This document shows positions 34,612-43,000 of a DNA stretch of 64,000 nucleotides, piece by piece. The first letter of the stretch is position 1. Each line of letters opens with the position of its first letter. Origin of the DNA: Parasediminibacterium sp051861445 (lineage in GTDB: Bacteria > Bacteroidota > Bacteroidia > Chitinophagales > Chitinophagaceae); assembly GCA_051861445.1 (NCBI GenBank), contig JBHYCS010000007.1, positions 115,217 to 179,216 of the forward strand. Reading direction: 5' to 3'. The position numbers were made by a program, and so were the translations under genes. A model generated the notes under the pieces. It was not told the origin of the DNA. It did no database searches and saw only the letters and a program-made list of their open reading frames with translations.

Positions 34612-35022
34612 ATGGCTAAAACAGCAAAAGCTCAAAACAGTGCAAAAGCAGCTGCGAAAAAAAGAATCGTAAAAGTAGATGCAGCTGGTGAAGTACGTAT
34701 TAATGCAACATTCAACAACATTATTGTTGCTTTCACAAACAAAAAAGGTCAAGTAATATCATGGTCTTCTGCCGGTAAAATGGGATTCCGTGGTTCTAAG
34801 AAAAACACACCATATGCAGCTCAAATGGCTGCTGCTGATGCTGCAAAAGTAGCAGTAGATGCTGGTTTAAAAAGAGTAGACGTATTTGTGAAAGGACCAG
34901 GTTCTGGACGTGAAGGTGCTATTCGTTCTATCGCTCAAAATGGAATTGAAGTTACTTCTATCAAAGACGTAACGCCAATGCCACACAATGGTTGCAGACC
35001 TCCTAAACAAAGAAGAGTTTAA
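34612..35022 (+). CDS. rpsK: 30S ribosomal protein S11
   Basis: 136 residues. ATFNNIIVAFTNKKGQVISWSSAGKMGFRGSKK and the GPGSGREGAIRSI and MPHNGCRPPKQRRV ends are diagnostic. It binds the platform of the 30S subunit. An Ala/Lys-rich N-terminal extension of about 18 residues is present. Confidence 0.98.
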   Translation: MAKTAKAQNSAKAAAKKRIVKVDAAGEVRINATFNNIIVAFTNKKGQVISWSSAGKMGFRGSKKNTPYAAQMAAADAAKVAVDAGLKRVDVFVKGPGSGREGAIRSIAQNGIEVTSIKDVTPMPHNGCRPPKQRRV

Positions 35023-35036
35023 TTAATAACATATTC

Positions 35037-35120
35037 AATCACTTACACTTATACAGTTGTAGGTGATTATTTATTTTGGATGATAGATTTAGTTTTTTGA
35101 TTTTTTAACAATCTATCATC
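35037..35120 (+). other. two hairpins in the rpsK-rpsD spacer
   Basis: First: 11-bp stem 35037-35047 with 35058-35068 (one G-U pair), followed by ATTTATTTT. Second: perfect 11-bp stem 35079-35089 with 35110-35120 and a 20-nt T-rich loop. Terminator-like within the operon. Confidence 0.6.
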
Positions 35121-35151
35121 ATTCACTAAAAAATCAATAAAAGTTTAAAAA

Positions 35152-35757
35152 ATGGCACGTTACACTGGTCCAAAGACCAAAATTTCTAGAATTTACGGTG
35201 AACCAATTTTAGGTAATGGTAAATGGTTAACCAAAAACAGTAATCCTCCAGGTCAGCATGGTGCTGCTCGTAAGCGTAAAAGTTTAGGCGAATACGCATT
35301 ACAATTAAGAGAAAAGCAAAAAGCGAAATACACTTACGGATTGTTGGAGCGTCAGTTCCGCAAAACATTTGAAGAAGCAGCTCGTATTAAAGGTGTTACT
35401 GGTGAAAACTTAATCAAGTTATTAGAAGCTCGTTTAGATAATACTATTTTCCGTATGGGTTTGGTAGCTAGTCGTCCTGAAGCAAGACAATTGGTTGCTC
35501 ACAAACACATTACAGTAAATGGTGAAGTAATGAATGTACCTTCTTATTCTTGCAAACCAGGTGATATTATTGGTTACAAAAATAAGAGTGCTGTTAATTC
35601 TTCTATTACAAGCAAAAGCCGTGGAAAAAATCCAAAATTTGGATGGGTTGATTGGAATGAAACAGAGCAAAAAGGAACTTTTGTAACTTATCCAGAAAGA
35701 GAAAATGTTCCTGAAAATATTAAAGAGCAACTAATTGTAGAATTGTACAGTAAGTAA
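35152..35757 (+). CDS. rpsD: 30S ribosomal protein S4
   Basis: 201-residue early-assembly protein that binds the 5' domain of 16S rRNA; in many bacteria it also represses this operon. GPKTKISRIYGEPILG, NPPGQHGAARKRKSLGEYALQLREKQKAKYTYG is split by the family's usual linker, and the S4 domain is RLDNTIFRMGLVASRPEARQLVAHKHITVNG. N-terminal zinc cysteines are absent. Autoregulation is known for E. coli S4; here it is only possible. Confidence 0.98.
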   Translation: MARYTGPKTKISRIYGEPILGNGKWLTKNSNPPGQHGAARKRKSLGEYALQLREKQKAKYTYGLLERQFRKTFEEAARIKGVTGENLIKLLEARLDNTIFRMGLVASRPEARQLVAHKHITVNGEVMNVPSYSCKPGDIIGYKNKSAVNSSITSKSRGKNPKFGWVDWNETEQKGTFVTYPERENVPENIKEQLIVELYSK

Positions 35758-35764
35758 TCTTTTT

Positions 35765-35904
35765 AACGAATGGCAGCAATTTTATATGCAGCCATTCGTT
35801 TTGTTACATCGTTTCTTTTCTAGTCGAAACATTCAAATGAATGATATTCTAAAAGTATCATTCACAAAATAAAATAATCACCAATTTTGATTTTAAAATT
35901 GGTG
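35765..35904 (+). other. three hairpins in the rpsD-rpoA spacer
   Basis: Stems: 35765-35774 with 35791-35800 (10 bp, extended by an inner GCA/TGC); 35838-35846 with 35856-35864 (9 bp); 35879-35888 with 35895-35904 (10 bp, 6-nt loop). All perfect. The first is followed by a short T-rich run. Confidence 0.6.
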
Positions 35905-35933
35905 CAACAACAAAATAAAAACCAAGTTTTAAT

Positions 35934-36935
35934 ATGGCCATATTAAGCTTCCAAAAGCCGGACAAAATTGTTTTACAAAAAGTTACTGATTTTGATGGAC
36001 AATTTGAGTTTCGTCCACTTGAACCAGGTTATGGTTTAACAATCGGTAATGCTTTACGCAGAGTGTTGTTAAACAGTTTAGAAGGATACGCAATCACAGG
36101 TATCAAAATTGAAGGTGTAGACCATGAGTTTGCTACCATTAAAGGTGTTACTGAAGATGTTACTGAAATTATTTTGAACTTAAAACAAGTACGTTTTAAG
36201 AAAATAGTTGAAGGTGATGTTGCTACTGAAAAAATTACTTTATCAATCAAAGGTCGTAACGAGTTTACAGCTGGTATGATTGGTGAGGCTTCTACTAACT
36301 TTCAGGTAATGAATCCTGAGTTGGTAATTTGTATCATGGATACCACTTCTAAAATTGATATTGAATTAACGGTAGCTAAAGGACGTGGTTATGTTCCTGC
36401 AGAAGAAAACAAGTTGAAAGACAGTGTTTTTGGATATGTAGCTATAGATTCTATTCATACACCAATTAAGAATGTTAAATACGCTATCGAAAACTATCGT
36501 GTAGAACAAAGAACTGACTACGAAAAATTAATTCTAGAAGTTGCTACTGATGGTACTATTCATCCTGAAGATGCTGTTAAACAAGCTTCTCGTATTTTGA
36601 TTCAACATTTGATGATTATTACTGACGAAAACATCACTTTTGATAATAAAGAAGAGAAGAAAGACGATGTAGTTGATGAACAAGTGTTACAATTACGTAA
36701 AGTATTGAAAACACCGTTAGAAGATTTAGATCTTTCAGTACGTGCATTTAACTGTTTGAAAGCTGCAAAAATTAATTCTTTAAGCGAATTGGTTCAATAC
36801 GAACAAGAAGATTTGATGAAGTTTAGAAACTTTGGTCAAAAATCTTTATCTGAAATTGAGCAAGTTTTATTAGAAAGAGGTTTAAGCTTTGGAATGGATT
36901 TACAAAAATTAGGATTAGACAATTTAGATAATTAA
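35934..36935 (+). CDS. rpoA: DNA-directed RNA polymerase subunit alpha
   Basis: 333 residues. The N-terminal assembly domain has PLEPGYGLTIGNALRRVLLNSLEG and the RGYVPAEENK strand; the C-terminal domain (LSVRAFNCLKAAKINSLSEL, LMKFRNFGQKSLSEIEQVL) contacts UP elements and activators. Full length. Sixth gene of the operon. Confidence 0.98.
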   Translation: MAILSFQKPDKIVLQKVTDFDGQFEFRPLEPGYGLTIGNALRRVLLNSLEGYAITGIKIEGVDHEFATIKGVTEDVTEIILNLKQVRFKKIVEGDVATEKITLSIKGRNEFTAGMIGEASTNFQVMNPELVICIMDTTSKIDIELTVAKGRGYVPAEENKLKDSVFGYVAIDSIHTPIKNVKYAIENYRVEQRTDYEKLILEVATDGTIHPEDAVKQASRILIQHLMIITDENITFDNKEEKKDDVVDEQVLQLRKVLKTPLEDLDLSVRAFNCLKAAKINSLSELVQYEQEDLMKFRNFGQKSLSEIEQVLLERGLSFGMDLQKLGLDNLDN

Positions 36936-36942
36936 ATATTTT

Positions 36943-36983
36943 AAAGAGCATTCAATAGCCTTATAGCTTTGAATGCTCTTTTA
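36943..36983 (+). terminator. terminator-like hairpin between rpoA and rplQ
   Basis: Perfect 13-bp stem (36943-36955 with 36969-36981) followed by TTATTTTC. Placed inside an otherwise continuous operon, so read-through or partial termination would set the rplQ level. Confidence 0.65.
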
Positions 36984-37035
36984 TTTTCTAACAGCTTATA
37001 ATTCCTGACACGGTATAAGCTAAAAAATTAAAGTC

Positions 37036-37566
37036 ATGCGTCACGGAGACAAAATCAACAATTTAGGTCGTAAAAAGGCACACAGAGAAGCTCTGTTAAG
37101 CAACCTAGCTAGTCAATTAATTACGCATAAGCGTATAGTTACTACTTTGGCAAAAGCAAAAGCTTTACGTACTTATGTAGAACCTTTGTTAACTAAAACA
37201 AAGAAAGTAGATAGCAAAGAAGTAATTATGCACCAACACAGAGTGGTATTCTCTTACTTACAAAATAAGTTAGCAGTTAAAGAATTATTTACTGTAGTTG
37301 CTCCAAAAATCGCTTCTCGTCCAGGTGGATATACTAGAATTATAAAGTTAGGTATTCGTCCAGGTGATAATGCAGAAAAAGCAATGATTGAATTAGTAGA
37401 CTTCAACGATATCTATGGTAAAACTGTAGAAACTGCTGCAGAACCAGCTAAGAAAACTCGTCGTGGTCGTGCTAAGAAAGTTGAAACAACTGAAGCTACT
37501 GTATCAGAAGCAACTGTTGTTGAAGAAACTACTGCAACAACTACAGAAGAGAAATCAGCAGAATAA
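37036..37566 (+). CDS. rplQ: 50S ribosomal protein L17 with C-terminal extension
   Basis: The core (residues 1-125) is standard L17: MRHGDKINNLGRKKAHREALLSNL, then THKRIVTTLAKAKALR and SRPGGYTRI, and ELVDFND. It is followed by about 45 extra residues rich in A, E, T and K, low complexity and probably disordered; such tails occur in Bacteroidota L17. Last gene of the operon, with a terminator right after it. Confidence 0.97.
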   Translation: MRHGDKINNLGRKKAHREALLSNLASQLITHKRIVTTLAKAKALRTYVEPLLTKTKKVDSKEVIMHQHRVVFSYLQNKLAVKELFTVVAPKIASRPGGYTRIIKLGIRPGDNAEKAMIELVDFNDIYGKTVETAAEPAKKTRRGRAKKVETTEATVSEATVVEETTATTTEEKSAE

Positions 37567-37584
37567 TTTAAATTTCACTTATAC

Positions 37585-37620
37585 AAAAAGAGGTTACTTT
37601 ACAAAAAGTAGCCTCTTTTT
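37585..37620. terminator. bidirectional terminator between rplQ and pbpC
   Basis: 16-bp stem (37585-37600 with 37605-37620, one G-U pair), loop ACAA, A- and T-runs on the two sides. It touches the last base of the pbpC stop codon. Confidence 0.9.
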
Positions 37621-40013
37621 TATTGTGGCTTTTCAAGAATAGTAAAATTTCGAATACTCGTATTTCCATCTGCATCAATAATTTTAATAGTATGTTTACC
37701 TACGGTAGGATTGATTGCCATTTGATGAAAGTTGGATGTTTTGCCTAAATAGGTTTCGTCTAAATGCCAATACAAAACAGCATTTTTGTTTTTATGCGTT
37801 GCTGTAAAAATGGTTTTACCTTTTAAACCACTAGCTTCAAGAGGAATATAGATAATTGCATTTTGTTCCGGATAAATAATATCTATCATTTTAGATGCGT
37901 CTACTAAACAGCCTGATTTAAATGGTGGTAAAGGAATAAAGGAGGGATTTTTTTGAGCATAATAATATTCTACAGTAGGTGGTAAAATAAACCAAGATTG
38001 TTGTTTGATGTTAAATACATCTTCACATAATTCATTTACCCGAAATTTACCTGTTTTGTCGATAGTAATTGTTTTACAATATGGACAAATGTTGCTTTTT
38101 TCAGCAGAAGGCGAAACCATAATTGTGTCTACATTAGTACAATCTACGGATGCTTTATAACCAGATTGTTTACAAGTTGGTAAGTATTGAAACGAAAGTG
38201 AAGGTTTTTGAAACCATTCTGAATTTGGTAGTAAACGAAAAATATCAAATAAAATAGGAGCAGCTGTTTGTATGCCTGTAAGTGCAGGGCTACCTTCTCC
38301 TGATGTATTTCCTACCCAAACAACAGTGCAATATCTAGGCGTTAAGCCAATTGCCCAAGCATCTCTATTGCCAAAACTAGTACCTGTTTTCCATGCTATT
38401 TTTTTTGCCGAAGAAAATGAACTCCAAAGTCCTTCTTCTCCAGGACGCATTACTTCATTCATCGTATTTAACATGTGCCAAATAGCCGTATAATCGATCA
38501 AAGGCGTGATTTTTTTTCTTTTTTGAGGAGAGGATGAAACAACGTATTGTGGCATTTTCCAGTCAGATGTTAGCCACATTTCTTTATTAATAGTTTGATG
38601 ATTATAAACTCTTGCAATACTACTATACACACCTGCAAGCTCGAATGGATTTATTTCGCATCCACCTAAAATTAAACTCATTCCATAAAAATCTGCTGGA
38701 TGTAGCAACGAGGTAAACCCCATCTGTTTAAGTAAACTATAAAATCGCTGATACTTATACTGTTGTAACATGCGTACAGCTGGTATATTTAAACTTCTGC
38801 TAATTGCAAGATTTGCTGGAACAGCACCATCATAAGTAAGCTCATAGTTTTGTGGTGTATAACCACCAATATTGGTTGGAATATCTAATACCAATTGTTG
38901 GGGTAGAATACTTCCTTCTGATAATAAAGCAGCATATACCAAAGGTTTTAGGGTACTTCCTGGACTACGCACCGCACTTAAAACATCAACATGTTGCTCG
39001 TAGTTAGATGTATTTGAGTTGTAAATATTGCCTACATAAGCTATAATATTTCCAGAATTAACTTCCATCACCATGGCTGCAACATTATTAATTTGATTTC
39101 CTTTTAAATGTTGATGGTGTTGTTTGGTAATATCTATTACTTGTTGTTGCAACTGCCGAATAATGGTTGTTTGTGCATAAGTAGAATTACTTTTTGTTGA
39201 TTTATTTTCTGAATTTTCTCTTTTATACCTACTTAATAAGTGTGGTACAAGTTCAGGTAAAGGTTTGGGCTTATTGGGCAAAGGCTCGGCTTTTGCTAAC
39301 GTAGCAGTAGTAGAATCAATTTCTTTTTCCTTCAACAGCTTATCAATAAGTGCATTTCTTTTTCTTAATAAAATGGTACTGTTTTTTCCAGGATGTACTA
39401 AAGATGGTGCATTGGGCAAAACAGCTAAAGCTGCCATTTCGCCCCAAGATAATTGGCTGGGAGCTCTACCAAAATAACGCCAAGCAGCCGCATCTAATCC
39501 TACTACATTGCCTCCAAATGGGGCATTTGCTGCATACAAAGCTAAAATTGATTTTTTTCTATAACTACACTCTAATCTTGTAGCGAGCACTATTTCGATA
39601 CATTTATTTACAATGGTTCTTTTTTTATTTTGTTTGAATAAACGAACTACTTGCATTGAAATAGTACTGCCTCCACTTACTGTTTTTTTACTTTTACTGT
39701 TTTGAAATATAGCTCTTAATAATGCAAAAATATCAACACCCCAATGATAATAAAACCGTTGATCTTCGAAAGTAGTAATACACTTTTCAAATTTTTCTGG
39801 TACTTTTTCTGTATTTGGAAAACGCCATTGACCATCATCTGCAATAGCAGCACTGAGCACATTGCCTTGATGATCTGTTAGCACATAACTTGTAGGATTA
39901 TTGAATAATGTATTTGGTAGTGATGCATAATATACCATTACTGCCACTATACAAATGGTTGTAATTATTTTATGTTGTAAAATTTTATTTTGTAGCCTTT
40001 TTATAAAATGCAT
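37620..40013 (-). CDS. pbpC: penicillin-binding protein 1C (bifunctional)
   Basis: 797 residues. One N-terminal transmembrane helix (residues 15-31), then a GT51 glycosyltransferase domain with the catalytic glutamate in TFEDQRFYYHWGVD (residues 81-94) and GGSTISMQVVRL. The transpeptidase domain has S353-T-L-K356, SLN at 407-409 and KTG at 542-544. The C-terminal BiPBP_C-like part carries cysteines (ICPYC, CKQSG) and ends in a beta-rich domain. It lies 31 bp downstream of an alpha-2-macroglobulin gene, the pairing known from E. coli yfhM-pbpC. Confidence 0.95.
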   Translation of the reverse strand: MHFIKRLQNKILQHKIITTICIVAVMVYYASLPNTLFNNPTSYVLTDHQGNVLSAAIADDGQWRFPNTEKVPEKFEKCITTFEDQRFYYHWGVDIFALLRAIFQNSKSKKTVSGGSTISMQVVRLFKQNKKRTIVNKCIEIVLATRLECSYRKKSILALYAANAPFGGNVVGLDAAAWRYFGRAPSQLSWGEMAALAVLPNAPSLVHPGKNSTILLRKRNALIDKLLKEKEIDSTTATLAKAEPLPNKPKPLPELVPHLLSRYKRENSENKSTKSNSTYAQTTIIRQLQQQVIDITKQHHQHLKGNQINNVAAMVMEVNSGNIIAYVGNIYNSNTSNYEQHVDVLSAVRSPGSTLKPLVYAALLSEGSILPQQLVLDIPTNIGGYTPQNYELTYDGAVPANLAISRSLNIPAVRMLQQYKYQRFYSLLKQMGFTSLLHPADFYGMSLILGGCEINPFELAGVYSSIARVYNHQTINKEMWLTSDWKMPQYVVSSSPQKRKKITPLIDYTAIWHMLNTMNEVMRPGEEGLWSSFSSAKKIAWKTGTSFGNRDAWAIGLTPRYCTVVWVGNTSGEGSPALTGIQTAAPILFDIFRLLPNSEWFQKPSLSFQYLPTCKQSGYKASVDCTNVDTIMVSPSAEKSNICPYCKTITIDKTGKFRVNELCEDVFNIKQQSWFILPPTVEYYYAQKNPSFIPLPPFKSGCLVDASKMIDIIYPEQNAIIYIPLEASGLKGKTIFTATHKNKNAVLYWHLDETYLGKTSNFHQMAINPTVGKHTIKIIDADGNTSIRNFTILEKPQ

Positions 40014-40044
40014 CGAATGTGTTTTAAAATTAACGGATGCATTT

Positions 40045-43000
40045 TTATTCTGTTACTTCTACCCATTCACCATTGATTCCTGCACTAATGTTTTGATCGT
40101 ACATCGCTTCTATATAAACGCCGGGCCAGTAAAATTTACCCAAATAAGCTGCATTTAATTGAACATAATACGTTAATGTTTCACTCGGTGCAATGTTGAA
40201 ATAATGATACACTCTATCATCTTTAATATCCATATAGTTGTATGTAGACGATTTAAAACTACCTTCATTATTATACATTCTTGTATTAATAATTTCCCAT
40301 CCACTTGGAAACAACTGTGATAAAGCCATTTGTGTATAGTTGCCTCTAAAACCTGGATTTTTTACAGTAACTTTTGCAACAAAATCTGTTCCCTGTTTAA
40401 TAGATTGTATGCTAATCGGAGAACCAGTTGTAGTGAAAAATTGTGTATTGAGTAATAATATCGAAGGACTGTTTTTATAAGCAATAGGAGCAGTACCAAC
40501 AGGTTTTCCTTCGTTAATTATTCTTACAAATACAACTTTATTGCCTTTGTTGGTAATGCTGATATTGGCTTTGTTGTTTTGCCAAATAACATCATTTTGG
40601 GTAATGGCTTGTTTGCTATTGATACTAATGTTTTTTCCATTGATGTTTCCACTAACTTGAATATTAGAGTTGTTGTTTTCTGTTCCAACAAATTTGGCAA
40701 TAGCAATTAAAGCGTAAGCAGTTGTTTGTGTGCTATACCATGTTTCTTGAGCTAGTTTGGCAGCTATGTTTTTTAATAAAAAGGTAGCTTCTGCTTTTCT
40801 GTTCATTAAGGTAAGCGTTTCAAGTACCATTGCTTCGTCTCTTAAACTACTACCAAATGTATTTCCAGGAGAAGATGGCTCTTTGAAGGCTTTTGGTAAG
40901 CCACTAATTAATGAAAATGCTACTTGTTGTTGACCAGCTAAATAATAAGCAGCAGCTAATCGCCATTTACCTTCAGCGGTTAAAAATTTGTATTCTTTTA
41001 AGCGATTCATTGCTCCAATTTCAGCCGACTTATTCAATGCTAATAAGTATAAACGATAAGCTTGTATTAAATCATTTCCATAAGTTGGAGCTGAAGAAAT
41101 ATTCCAATTGACTGCTTTATTTTTTTGATATTGTTTCCATTGTTGCAACATATTTGTAGGAACGATATAGCCTTTTGCTGCCGCTTCAATTAAAAAATGG
41201 CCAGCATAATTTGTTCCCCATTCATCACTTGCTTCAATGCCAGGCCAATAACTAAAACCACCATCTGCTTGCTGAAAGTTTTGAATTTTAATAATTGCAG
41301 ATTTGATATTGAGTTGTATGTTTCTTTTTCTTTCATCTGTAAGTTCTACCAAATTACCTAGCATCAATTGACTAAATACAGCAGATGTTGTTTGCTCGAT
41401 ACAGCCATGTGGATATTGAATTAAATAGTTTAATCGTTTTTGTAAATTAATTGGAGGAATAGCTGCAATTTCTATGATTGCACGGCTATTCATTGCATCG
41501 CCAATTTTTAAAGTAGTAGTTGAAAAAGATTGGTTAGGCTGTAAAACATATTCTGTAACTTGGGTAATTGAAGGGTTGAGATTTCTAATATCAATTTCTG
41601 TTGTTGCTACTGCTTTTTCATTTCCGCCAGCAGCAGTAATTTTTATTGTGCCAATACCTGTATTGTTTTTTACAGTAGCTTGTAAGTAAACAGTTTGTTC
41701 GCCAATTGTATTAAAATTTACCAGTTGTTCGCCTTCAACTACTATAAATGGATTGGATTGAATAGATAACCGAACAGTTTTTATTTTTTTATCGCTATTA
41801 AAAATGGTAACAGGAATTCGAATATTTTCTGTTGGTGCTAGTACTCGTGGAAGTGTGGTAAGCAGCATCAATGGTTTTTTTACCGCCACTGATTTTTCAG
41901 CCATTCCATAATTCCCTTTTCCTGCAGCTACTACCATTGCTTTAATGCTACCCATATAAGCAGGTAATGTAAATGAATGGGTTTGACTACTACCATTGCT
42001 AGTAAAAGGACCTAAAAACTGAACCACAGGTTTAAATCTGTTCGCTTTTCTAGTTTTAGCAGCGTTTGCTTCGGCATCGCCACCAATGGTTAAAATACGA
42101 TCTAAACCACCGCTCCAAGCTCCAATTACATAATCGTATACATCCCAAGTTTTTACACCAAGTCCTTCTTTGCTATAAAATTCTTGGTGAGGATTAGGGG
42201 TTTTAAAACGTGTTAGATCAAGTAATCCTTCATCTACCAAGGCAATTACGTAAGTCATTTCTTTTCTATTCGCTTCACTAACGGTAATGGTGTTTTTTTG
42301 TTCTGCCTGAATACTTGATGGCATTTGAATAATGGGCTGTAAAATGGTGGTTTTGTCTTCTACCAAAATAGGTGTAATGCCATACATTCTAATGGGTAAG
42401 TCATTTATTGTTTGTGCATGTGGTTGTAATAAACTCACAGACACATATACATTTGGACACATTTCTTTTTCAATTGTAAAGCTATATTTAGTTTGTCCTT
42501 CGTTGGTGTTTATCCAAAAATGTTTGAGCACTTTACTGCCTGTTTCAATGGTAATTAATGCACGGCCTTGTTTGCTTGTAGGAATGGTAATGGTTGCTTT
42601 ATCACCAACTTGGTATTTTTCTTTATCGGCATTAAAAGATAGCATAGTTGCATTCGAAGCATCTTCATTATTACCACGACTTCTCCAATCATCATTATCT
42701 ACATAAAATGTTTTTCCTGTAGTATGCCCACTTTTTACATCTTTCACCAAAACCAAATATCTACCCCATTCTTCTTTATTAAAATATGGTGAAAAAGTAG
42801 CTTTCCCATTTTGTGTGGAGATGGTTTCTTTTTGAATTAATTTATTGTATTTGTCCTGTGTAAAATTGCTTAAACCTTCGGCCGTATTATCCCACCACCA
42901 ACGCCATTGAATTTTGTATAATTCTACTTCAAGTTCTGTGTTTTGTGCAATTGGTTGTCCATCGGTGTTTACATTTACCAAATTAAATTGATGTTTTTTT

